Source of the DNA: Bacteroidota bacterium | Lineage (GTDB): Bacteria; Bacteroidota; Ignavibacteria; UBA10030; UBA8401 | Reading direction: 5' to 3' | NCBI GenBank assembly: GCA_025355705.1 | Contig: JANXZD010000111.1 | Span: 1 to 9,900, forward strand | Length of the DNA: 9,900 bases | Part shown: positions 1 to 6,133 of the stretch, one piece after another | How positions within the stretch are numbered: position 1 is the first letter of the stretch | Layout: the number at the start of each line of letters is the position of its first letter | Program-made: the position numbers and the translations under genes | Notes under the pieces: generated by a model | Told to the model about the DNA's origin: nothing | Databases searched by the model: none | The model's input: only the letters and a program-made list of their open reading frames with translations

Positions 1-180
1 ATCCGAATTTACTCCACCACCAGCAACGCCGGCAGCAACAAGTGAACCGACAAGCGAGATACCGGAAATCGCATTGGTTGCAGACATCAAGGGTGTGTGC
101 AATGTCGGAGTTACCTTTTTAATGATCTCAAACCCGACGAACCCCGCGAGCATAAGAATGTAGATTAATTCTATTTGCAT
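1..180 (-). CDS. pntA2: NAD(P) transhydrogenase subunit alpha part 2, 5' part only
   Basis: The 60 visible codons start with ATG at 180-178 and run off the left edge, so this is the N-terminal part of a protein of roughly 100 residues. The reading shows a hydrophobic segment (IELIYILMLAGFVGFEII), then the sequence HTPLMSATNAISGI, then a glycine/alanine/valine-rich second hydrophobic stretch. The HTPLMSATNAISG signature is typical of the membrane part of the alpha subunit of proton-translocating transhydrogenase. The protein is a membrane subunit that, with PntB, forms the proton channel driving hydride transfer from NADH to NADP+. A clear Shine-Dalgarno AGGAG lies at 190-186, 5 bases before the ATG. 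The gene follows pntA1 after 68 bases on the same strand. The separate gene shows the three-subunit arrangement (A1, A2, B) known from Rhodospirillum rubrum; pntB is expected beyond the left edge. Confidence 0.93.
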   Translation of the reverse strand, partial: MQIELIYILMLAGFVGFEIIKKVTPTLHTPLMSATNAISGISLVGSLVAAGVAGGGVNSD

Positions 181-248
181 GATTTCTCCTGTTTAATTTC
201 GATGCGATGTGGTTCCATTGAACACATCGTACGATATAGTAATAAAAA

Positions 249-1391
249 TTATTTCTTTTCAACTTTCTTAGCCGCAAATGTCGGATGCACAATCGCACCG
301 CCATGGGTTATCAAACATCCTTTGATAATATCATCGTCCAGTTTAAGGTTGAACTGTTTTTTCTCTTTATCCCAAAACTCGTCGAGAAGATTAAAGAGAT
401 TGTTTGAATACATCAAACTTGCATTTTGTGCAACCCGTGCAGGCATATTTGCCAGACCGATGATCTTCACACCTTTCTTCTTTACGATCTTATCAAGCTC
501 TGCCCCTTCAACATTGCCCCCGGTCTCAATTGCAAGATCAACAACAACGGAACCTGGTTTCATTGCATCGATCATCTCTTTGGTCACAATGATCGGCGCT
601 TTACGTCCAAACACTTGAGCGGTTGTAATGACAACATCTGCGGCAGCGCAGTATTGTTTCATCACGTCGCGTTGTTTCTTTAACTGTCCTTCGGTCAATG
701 CTTTTGCATATCCTTGAGCTGTTTGCCCAGTTTCGCCCAGATCAACTTCAACGAATTTTGCACCGAGAGAAAGCACATCATTCTTTGCAACAGGACGCGT
801 ATCAAACGCATCAACTTTTGCGCCGAGTCGTTTCGCAGTAGCAATCGCTTGCAATCCCGCAACACCGGCACCGATGATAAATACTTTCGATGGCTGAATT
901 GTTCCTGCGGGAGTCATCATCATCGGAAAGATCTTCGCGATATTATTTGCGGCAACCAATACTGCCGCATATCCTGCAAGACTTGCCTGCGAACTGAGCG
1001 CGTCCATCTTTTGCGCACGTGTTGAACGCGGAATCATTTCCATCGAAATCGCTGAGACTTTATTCTTTGCAAGAGATGCAATGAGTTTTGGCTCGTTGAA
1101 GGGATCAAGATATGAAATATGGATCGCACCTTTTTTCAATTGCGATAATTCTTTTTCGACTGGTTTACGCAATCGAAGAACAATATCACCCGACGCTAAG
1201 AGTTTTTTACGATTCTTTTCAACGGCTGCACCGACTTTTGTATATTCAGCATCCGTAATACCAAGCGACGCACCAAGACCAGCTTCGATAGTGACCTGTG
1301 CCCCTTTTTTTATAAGTTTCTCAACAACAACAGGAAGCATTGGCACTCGAGTCTCTACTTTCGATTCTTCTTTAGGTATGACTATATTCAT
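249..1391 (-). CDS. pntA1: NAD(P) transhydrogenase subunit alpha part 1 (NAD(H)-binding domain I)
   Basis: This is a 380-residue soluble protein of the alanine dehydrogenase/PNT family. It forms the cytoplasmic NAD(H)-binding domain of the proton-pumping transhydrogenase, which makes NADPH from NADH using the proton gradient. The N-terminal half starts with the family opening MNIVIPKEESKVETRVPM and contains SYLDPFNEP (about 93-101) and MEMIPRSTRAQKMDALSSQ (about 117-135). A Rossmann nucleotide-binding fold follows with GAGVAGLQA at 174-182 and the acidic end of strand 2 at DAFDTRP (194-200). The loop GQTAQGYAK, near 222, is the mobile loop region of this family. The length matches split alpha-1 subunits; there is no membrane segment, because that part is encoded by the next gene, pntA2. 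The ATG has only a weak purine-rich RBS (AGAAAG). The gene starts 17 bases after the lipoprotein gene's stop, so the two are probably cotranscribed. Confidence 0.96.
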   Translation of the reverse strand: MNIVIPKEESKVETRVPMLPVVVEKLIKKGAQVTIEAGLGASLGITDAEYTKVGAAVEKNRKKLLASGDIVLRLRKPVEKELSQLKKGAIHISYLDPFNEPKLIASLAKNKVSAISMEMIPRSTRAQKMDALSSQASLAGYAAVLVAANNIAKIFPMMMTPAGTIQPSKVFIIGAGVAGLQAIATAKRLGAKVDAFDTRPVAKNDVLSLGAKFVEVDLGETGQTAQGYAKALTEGQLKKQRDVMKQYCAAADVVITTAQVFGRKAPIIVTKEMIDAMKPGSVVVDLAIETGGNVEGAELDKIVKKKGVKIIGLANMPARVAQNASLMYSNNLFNLLDEFWDKEKKQFNLKLDDDIIKGCLITHGGAIVHPTFAAKKVEKK

Positions 1392-1408
1392 AACGGTATT
1401 CTTTCTAT

Positions 1409-3640
1409 TTATTTACTTTGAGTAACAGGTTGTGTAGTTTCATTCAATGGAATATTATTGGGTCTTGAAATAAACACTGTAGTATCAGGTGTTGAGCTGA
1501 ATGCGCGATACATGGGAATCGCACCTGCGTCATGCTGAGTCATGGGAGGAATTTCAAGAATGAGCTCCATTGTTCGCAGCATTGAAGAAGTTGTGTAGTG
1601 CGTTTTATCGTTGAATTTTCTTTTGGTAAATGGACTGATCACTAAAGCAACTGAACGATGGGCGTCGACATGATCTGCTCCTCCATGGGCGCTGCTTTCG
1701 AGAACAAAAATTGCAGAAGAATTCCAATATGTACTCTTTGAAATACGTTCAACAATTCTTCCAAGCGCAAGATCATTATCAGCAAGATATGCTTTCTGAG
1801 TACGTTCGTTTACCTTTTTTCCTGATGTATAATCACCCGGTAAACGGATAATTGAGAACTGAGGCAGTGAATCACCCTTTTCATATAGATCGAATTCTTT
1901 CGACCACGATGCAACACGAGCAGTATCATAAAAGTTAAGATCCCACCCTCGATAAATAGGCGAAGTAACATTCATCAATCCTTTTGCAATCGGTATTATC
2001 TCCCCTCGTTCCGATGCTTCTTCATTCAGAAACATTCCATAATTGCGCATCGTCAAATGTTTTTTTTGTATCGCATCCCAAATGAAACCATTCTTTGGGG
2101 TTGCAATTCCATCTTCTTCATAATCAAACACTCCGCCCTTTCTCCCATACAGCGTCGGCCAAGTCTTTTCAACATAATCCGTTGCATATGCTCCCGTGCT
2201 CCACTGAAGACCATCGGCTCCAACTTCACCATCAACATAAAAATTATCGAACAGTGTGAATTCCTCCGCCAAGGCATGATGATTTGGAGTGATCGAACGG
2301 CCGTACTTCGCCAGCGAAGCATCGCCATTCCCGTATTGAATATCGCCGAACAGTTCATCATACGAACGCATGTCTTTTACGATATAGAAAATGTGTTTGA
2401 TCGGAGATTTCTTTTCACTGCTGTTGGGGATTGGATTTTCATTGGCCCATTCGGAATATATCTTTTTCCTGCTGATTGGATTGTTGTCAATAACCTGCTG
2501 CGTATATTTTTTTAGAACCGAATCGGTGGGAAAAGGTATGAATGAAATCATGCCCGGAAAAAGATCGGCGGGGTTTTCTCTGTTTGGATTTGGAAACGAT
2601 GAGTTGCCTTTACCGTTCGCAACAATCAACACACTGTCAGAACATTCTAACGCAGTGGGATACCATCCCGTTGGTATAAATCCTTTCACAATACTGGGTT
2701 TGTCTTGAGACAACGTAACAACCACTATAGCGTTGTTATCTGCATTTGCAACAAACAACGTTTTGTTATCATTACTTAATGCAAGCGCGTTCGGTGTGCT
2801 GCCAGGCAAAGAATGTTGCACAACTCCAACATCGATCACTTCTGAAATCTTTAATACGGAAAGATCAATTACTGAAACAGTGTTCTCGGAAGAGTTAGTC
2901 ACAAATAATCGCTCATTCGAAGAATCCATAAGCATTGCCGACGGATGTGCACCAACACCAATTTTTTGAATAACGTCTAAATTTTTCGCATCAACAATTG
3001 CAACCGCTGACGATCCCCATAATGATACATAGATGCGCTGTCGTCTCTCATCCAACAAACAAGTATATAAAGATCCTTCAAGTTCTATTTTTTTTTCAAC
3101 GCTATTTTCATATGCATTCAATTTATACAACACCGGTTTCATTCGAGCAACCGCATACATGAATTTTCCCTGATTATCAATTGCAATGCCTGTTGGCGAA
3201 ACGAGTTCTTCCGGGAAAGGTTTTCCAATTGGCAGTGAGGCGATAAACCATGCAGAATCTTTCGTAAATCCATATCGGTAAACTTTATTATCATTACCCG
3301 CAGTGACAAAAAAATAATCACCATAAGGCCCCCACACTGCCCCCATCCATGATTTTCGAATTGGCAAGGTTTGGACAACACTCTTACGTTCGACGTTTAC
3401 CAAAGAAAGCGTTTGTTCGTTATGTCCGCTGTTAACAACAACAATATTTTTTTTGTCGGGCGAAAACGCCATTCCCAGCGGTAGATCACCAACAGCAATT
3501 GAAATTCCTGCGGGAGTGAGAAAATGACCATTCGGAAGCCAGGTGTTCGTATTCAATTGGGTACGATCATATTTTTCGTTGGAAACAGAAGAACATCCAC
3601 AGAAAAACAAGAGAATCAAAAAAAGAAGAATTTTATTCAT
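1409..3640 (-). CDS. YVTN beta-propeller/phosphoesterase-like lipoprotein with substituted metal-ligand motifs
   Basis: This 743-residue protein begins with a lipoprotein signal peptide (KILLFLILLFFCGC, probable lipidated Cys16), so it is exported and membrane-anchored. Residues about 48-345 form a beta-propeller of YVTN type: repeats such as LPLGMAFSPDKKNIVVVNS, NERLFVTNSSENTVSVIDL and NKTLFVANADNNAIVVV. Residues about 414-715 match the phosphoesterase (alkaline phosphatase-superfamily, PF04185-like) domain of the same family: KHIFYIVKDMRSYDELFGD, TPNHHALAEEF, NFYVDGEVGADGLQWST, DNDLALGRIVE, DHVDAHRS and YTTSSMLRTMELIL. Relatives normally read KENRTYD and EDDAxxGPDHVDAHR. Here the first is KDMRSYD (D423, M424) and the second is ESSAHGGADHVDAHR (S649, S650). 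The Glu-Asn and Asp-Asp pairs that bind the active-site metal in related enzymes are therefore missing. It is probably a binding or scaffold protein, or an enzyme with altered chemistry; the substrate is unknown. There is no obvious Shine-Dalgarno before the ATG. Confidence 0.88.
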   Translation of the reverse strand: MNKILLFLILLFFCGCSSVSNEKYDRTQLNTNTWLPNGHFLTPAGISIAVGDLPLGMAFSPDKKNIVVVNSGHNEQTLSLVNVERKSVVQTLPIRKSWMGAVWGPYGDYFFVTAGNDNKVYRYGFTKDSAWFIASLPIGKPFPEELVSPTGIAIDNQGKFMYAVARMKPVLYKLNAYENSVEKKIELEGSLYTCLLDERRQRIYVSLWGSSAVAIVDAKNLDVIQKIGVGAHPSAMLMDSSNERLFVTNSSENTVSVIDLSVLKISEVIDVGVVQHSLPGSTPNALALSNDNKTLFVANADNNAIVVVTLSQDKPSIVKGFIPTGWYPTALECSDSVLIVANGKGNSSFPNPNRENPADLFPGMISFIPFPTDSVLKKYTQQVIDNNPISRKKIYSEWANENPIPNSSEKKSPIKHIFYIVKDMRSYDELFGDIQYGNGDASLAKYGRSITPNHHALAEEFTLFDNFYVDGEVGADGLQWSTGAYATDYVEKTWPTLYGRKGGVFDYEEDGIATPKNGFIWDAIQKKHLTMRNYGMFLNEEASERGEIIPIAKGLMNVTSPIYRGWDLNFYDTARVASWSKEFDLYEKGDSLPQFSIIRLPGDYTSGKKVNERTQKAYLADNDLALGRIVERISKSTYWNSSAIFVLESSAHGGADHVDAHRSVALVISPFTKRKFNDKTHYTTSSMLRTMELILEIPPMTQHDAGAIPMYRAFSSTPDTTVFISRPNNIPLNETTQPVTQSK

Positions 3641-3674
3641 TCAGTAACGATACAATTATCATAAAGTGAGCATT

Positions 3675-3703
3675 AATATAGTAATCTTCTGTACGGTGAG
3701 CAA
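3675..3703 (-). promoter_or_regulatory. Candidate sigma-70-type promoter of the lipoprotein/pntA1/pntA2 unit
   Basis: On the minus strand a -35-like TTGCTC (3703-3698) is separated by exactly 17 bases from a -10-like TATATT (3680-3675, 5 of 6 to TATAAT). Transcription would start near 3668, giving a leader of about 28 bases before the ATG at 3640. The -35 match is only partial, so this is a motif-based prediction. Confidence 0.5.
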
Positions 3704-3783
3704 GATGAAGATTCGTCTTTCCACTGTTAGAACATTGAAAATCAACCGAGTTTTTGCTAAGTTGTTATCAGTAAACAATTTTT

Positions 3784-3815
3784 GGAACTTGCTTCACTGT
3801 TGTTGTTAATACCGT
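3784..3815 (+). promoter_or_regulatory. Candidate ECF-type autoregulatory promoter of the sigma factor operon
   Basis: The sequence GGAACTT at 3784-3790 matches the -35 element recognised by many ECF sigma factors. It is followed by GTTAAT at 3805-3810 (GTT 14 bases after GGAACTT) and by ACCGT at 3811-3815, either of which could serve as the ECF -10 element. Transcription would start about 20-40 bases before the ATG at 3843. ECF sigma genes commonly transcribe themselves, so a GGAACTT box in this short leader fits autoregulation. Which -10 element is used is uncertain. Confidence 0.55.
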
Positions 3816-3842
3816 AGCAGCCGAGGCAGGAAATACTTTCGA

Positions 3843-4424
3843 ATGTTCCCTATCTTTTCCGCAGTCATACAACAAGATCCTCGTCATAAGGATTTTGAGC
3901 AACAGACTCTTCCTCATATGGAGATATTGTACAACTATGCTCTTCGGATGACGGGAAATAAGGAAGATGCAAAAGATCTGCTTCAAGAAACATTCCTAAA
4001 AGCATATCGGTTTTGGGATAAGTTTGAACAAGGAACGAACTTACGTGCTTGGCTGTTTAGGATAATGAAGAATACATACATCAATGTGTATCGGAAAGAA
4101 GCGAAAGAGCCAGATAAAGTTGATTATAATGATATTGAGAATTATTACGATCTGATTCGAGATCAAAACAGCGATGACAATGATCTACAAACAAAAATAT
4201 TCGGTCAATTGTTGGATGACGATGTATCAAAAGCGCTCGAATCGCTTCCGGAAGAGTTCAGAACTGTAGTTATCTTGTGTGACATAGAAGGACTTTCGTA
4301 CGAAGAGATCGCAGAATTTTCTCAAATCCCCGTAGGCACTGTCCGTTCGAGATTGCATAGAGGAAGAAAATTGTTATATGCGAAATTATATGATTATGCA
4401 AAGGGACGCGGTTTCATAAAATAA
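3843..4424 (+). CDS. RNA polymerase sigma factor, ECF subfamily (sigma-70 family)
   Basis: This 193-residue protein has the two-domain ECF layout. Region 2 is about residues 22-90, with NYALRMTGNKEDAKDLLQET (31-50) and the -10 binding segment FLKAYRFWDKFEQGTNLRAWLF. An acidic linker follows (about 94-127). Region 4 (about 128-181) contains LPEEFRTVVILCDIEGLSYEEIA and the helix-turn-helix IPVGTVRSRLHRGR that binds the -35 element. It would direct core RNA polymerase to a small regulon when released from its anti-sigma factor. The ATG at 3843 is the only usable start that keeps region 2 complete; the next Met (residue 26) lies inside it. The RBS is weak: GAGGCAGG lies 12 or more bases upstream. 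The stop is followed after 34 bases by the anti-sigma gene, and a GGAACTT box upstream suggests autoregulation. The specific ECF group is not assigned. Confidence 0.95.
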   Translation: MFPIFSAVIQQDPRHKDFEQQTLPHMEILYNYALRMTGNKEDAKDLLQETFLKAYRFWDKFEQGTNLRAWLFRIMKNTYINVYRKEAKEPDKVDYNDIENYYDLIRDQNSDDNDLQTKIFGQLLDDDVSKALESLPEEFRTVVILCDIEGLSYEEIAEFSQIPVGTVRSRLHRGRKLLYAKLYDYAKGRGFIK

Positions 4425-4458
4425 ATTTGAATGATTAAACTGATACAAAGGTAATCGT

Positions 4459-5265
4459 GTGAATTGCAATGAATTTAAAGAATGTGTTTGCGAGATCGTT
4501 GATAAACGTTTGAACGAAGAACGTACCAACGAATTGTTGCAACATGCTGACATCTGCCCGCATTGCAAGTATGAATTTCAATCAATGCAGGCAACAAAGA
4601 ATATCATACTCTCAAAAATCAAGAGACAAAGCGTTCCTGCTGAAGTTTATTATTCCATTATCAATGCAACGCTGAACAACGGAAGCTCTTCCTGGTTTAA
4701 AAAACTTTTTGGTATTAATCTGAATCCTGCAATCGCTTTTGTCTTTATTGCAGTCGTTGCAGTTGGTATATATTCTTTGTTTGTTCCTCAAAATAAAGGT
4801 ATGACTGAAGAAGCCAATATTATTTCTCAATCCCTTAAGAACTATCAAGCAGTCATTGGCGGCGCAATTAAACCACAACTAATCAGCACAGAAGATGATG
4901 TTCACTCATTCCTTTCAAAAGACGTCTCGTTCGATGTTAACGTTCCAAAAATGAAAGGATGTAGTTCTTGCGCCGGTGTTCTTTCTAGTTTTAGCGGCGT
5001 AAAATTGGCACACGTTGTCTATCAGTTGGGAGACAAAAGAATCATCTATATTTATCAGGCTGATCTCGATGAAGCAATGAACGGAACAAGGATCAGTCTT
5101 CCCGATGAGGCAAAGGATGAATTGAAAAAGACTAATTGGTATATCCGAGAATTTGCAGACAATAAAACTATCGTGATGTGGCGGTATAACAATACACTCT
5201 GTTCCGCCGTCAGTGAAATGAAAAAAGATGAGTTGGTTGCTCTTTTAATCGACAAGGAAAATTAA
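4459..5265 (+). CDS. Membrane-anchored zinc-finger anti-sigma factor (ZAS/zf-HC2 type)
   Basis: This 268-residue protein probably binds and silences the ECF sigma factor encoded just upstream. Its N-terminus carries the zinc-binding pattern C3 ... H29-x3-C33-x2-C36 (HADICPHC); the 26-residue C-to-H spacing equals that of the redox-sensitive RsrA zinc anti-sigma factor as I recall it. C9 and C11 are additional cysteines. One membrane segment lies at about 90-109 (PAIAFVFIAVVAVGIYSLFV), so residues 110-268 should be outside the cytoplasm. The outer domain has a CSSC pair (C168, C171) followed by GVKLAHVVYQLGDKRIIYIYQ, a single C248, and a terminal SEMKKDELVALL, resembling C-terminal domains on other anti-sigma factors. 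The start is GTG with AAAGG at 4447-4451, 7 bases upstream; this start places C3 correctly. The next gene begins 2 bases after the stop. Confidence 0.88.
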   Translation: MNCNEFKECVCEIVDKRLNEERTNELLQHADICPHCKYEFQSMQATKNIILSKIKRQSVPAEVYYSIINATLNNGSSSWFKKLFGINLNPAIAFVFIAVVAVGIYSLFVPQNKGMTEEANIISQSLKNYQAVIGGAIKPQLISTEDDVHSFLSKDVSFDVNVPKMKGCSSCAGVLSSFSGVKLAHVVYQLGDKRIIYIYQADLDEAMNGTRISLPDEAKDELKKTNWYIREFADNKTIVMWRYNNTLCSAVSEMKKDELVALLIDKEN

Positions 5266-5267
5266 GC

Positions 5268-5828
5268 ATGAAATATTTGATGATTGCAGTTGTCATTGCA
5301 ATGTTCGTTGGATGTGAAAAGAAACAACTTAAAGAGGCCTTACCGGAAACCACTGCTCAGTATAAAGGCAACGTTTCCATACTTCTCTCAACAGAAAAAA
5401 ATAAAATAGCACAAATGGTTCCAAATTTTTTCTGGCTTGATCAAAACGGGAAAAAGATCTCGTTTGCTGAATTCTCAAAAGGGAAACCTGTTCTTGTCAA
5501 TTTTTGGGCAACCTGGTGTGGACCGTGTGTTCACGAAATTCCGGATCTTGTTGCGCTGAATGAGGAATATACTGCAAAAGGGGCACTGGTTATTGGCATT
5601 TCAGCAGATCGCGACGATGACGCTTTGAATCTTGTTTCAGGATTTACAAAGGAAAAAAATGTTGTGTATCCTATTGTAATTGATAATGGGGATTTAGAAG
5701 AAGCGTTTGGTGGTCTGCGTGGGTATCCAACAACATTTTATATCGATAAGAATGGTAAGATCGTCAAAAAGATGATCGGCGCACAATCAAAAGAAACATT
5801 TGCAAAAGAATTTAACGCAATACTCTGA
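5268..5828 (+). CDS. TlpA-like thioredoxin-fold lipoprotein
   Basis: This 186-residue protein has a short lipoprotein signal (MKYLMIAVVIAMFVGC, lipidated Cys16), so it should sit in the periplasm anchored to a membrane. The rest is a TlpA/ResA/AhpC-TSA thioredoxin fold: PNFFWLDQNGKKISFAEF (52-69), GKPVLVNFWATWCGPC (72-87) with the redox pair C84-x-x-C87, GALVIGISAD (105-114), and the cis-proline loop RGYPTTFYIDKNGK (151-164, P154). It would reduce or exchange disulfides on exported proteins. Its Shine-Dalgarno AAGGA (5254-5258) lies inside the last codons of the anti-sigma gene and the ATG follows that stop by 2 bases, so translation is probably coupled. The position suggests it acts with the anti-sigma factor or on the same stress; the actual partner is unknown. 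No convincing own terminator follows; the SRP RNA hairpin may serve. Confidence 0.93.
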   Translation: MKYLMIAVVIAMFVGCEKKQLKEALPETTAQYKGNVSILLSTEKNKIAQMVPNFFWLDQNGKKISFAEFSKGKPVLVNFWATWCGPCVHEIPDLVALNEEYTAKGALVIGISADRDDDALNLVSGFTKEKNVVYPIVIDNGDLEEAFGGLRGYPTTFYIDKNGKIVKKMIGAQSKETFAKEFNAIL

Positions 5829-5859
5829 AACCTTGTATAGAATATTTTAAAATAAAAAA

Positions 5860-5954
5860 TGCCAAGCTTGCTGTATCACACTCTTCAATGGAGGCTGTTG
5901 CTTCCTTCCGGACCTGGCAGGATTGTCCACCGTAAAGTTGTACAGAGCTTGGCA
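5860..5954 (-). ncRNA. ffs: Signal recognition particle RNA (4.5S type)
   Basis: On the minus strand the sequence contains CCAGGTCCGGAAGGAAGCA, the nearly invariant apical part of SRP RNA that binds Ffh and includes the GGAA tetraloop. The ends pair through TGCCAAGCT (5860-5868) with AGCTTGGCA (5946-5954), closing a single long hairpin of about 95 nucleotides. This is the small bacterial form without the Alu domain. Directly after the 3' end the minus strand reads ATTTTTTATTTT, so the closing stem plus the U-run may also act as its terminator. The exact mature ends are estimated from the closing stem. It lies 27 bases downstream of tRNA-Ala and is likely cotranscribed with it. Confidence 0.95.
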
Positions 5955-5981
5955 AAAATTTTATTTCTTACAATGTAGATG

Positions 5982-6055
5982 TGGAGCTGATCGGGATCGA
6001 ACCGACGACCTGTTCGTTGCGAACGAACCGCTCTCCCAAACTGAGCTACAGCCCC
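5982..6055 (-). tRNA. tRNA-Ala, anticodon CGC (codon GCG)
   Basis: The minus strand folds into a full cloverleaf: acceptor GGGGCTG with CAGCTCC (one G-U pair), D-stem GCTC/GAGC, anticodon stem GTTCG/CGAAC, loop TTCGCAA with anticodon CGC at 6021-6019, variable loop AGGTC, and T-arm GTCGG-TTCGATC-CCGAT. The discriminator is A (5982). The next bases are CAT, so the 3' CCA is not encoded and must be added by CCA-adding enzyme. Position 3:70 of the acceptor is G-U, the main alanine identity element, which confirms the assignment. Confidence 0.96.
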
Positions 6056-6067
6056 AACTCTTGAATA

Positions 6068-6096
6068 AAGATACAAAAAATTGGGATTGAGTTCAA
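6068..6096 (-). promoter_or_regulatory. Sigma-70-type promoter of the tRNA-Ala/SRP RNA unit
   Basis: On the minus strand TTGAAC (6096-6091) is followed by a 17-base spacer and TATCTT (6073-6068). Transcription would start near 6061, about 6 bases before the tRNA 5' end. The -35 match, the ideal spacing and the position make this the best promoter candidate in the window. It implies that the two stable RNAs do not depend on read-through from the sugar operon. Confidence 0.65.
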
Positions 6097-6133
6097 CGCT
6101 TTAATGCCGGTTTGCTTCTGTTTTTCAAAAAAA

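Noticed and set aside
175..1425. Several plus-strand frames of 85-147 codons opposite pntA1
   Set aside because: They are antisense shadows of a clear conserved gene and encode cysteine/serine-rich low-quality protein without domains.
2053..3381. Frames on both strands overlapping the lipoprotein gene, up to 152 codons
   Set aside because: The 743-residue frame has recognisable domains throughout; the others have no motif or plausible RBS.
3705..3720. Small inverted repeat AAGA-TTCG-TCTT in the divergent promoter region
   Set aside because: The four-base arms are too short to support an operator or terminator call.
4459..5828. Possibility that the thioredoxin gene is a cytochrome c maturation ResA/CcmG
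   Set aside because: No other cytochrome maturation gene is nearby and the gene is coupled to an anti-sigma factor, so a general TlpA-like call is safer.
5843..5854. Perfect 12-base palindrome TATTTTAAAATA between the thioredoxin gene and SRP RNA
   Set aside because: It is pure A/T in an AT-rich spacer, so chance is likely; it is also not followed by a proper terminator structure.
5885..6076. A 63-codon minus-strand reading frame (contains VAQFGRAVRSQRTGRRFDPDQ)
   Set aside because: It is the translation of tRNA-Ala and SRP RNA; this peptide is a well-known false ORF made from tRNA sequence.
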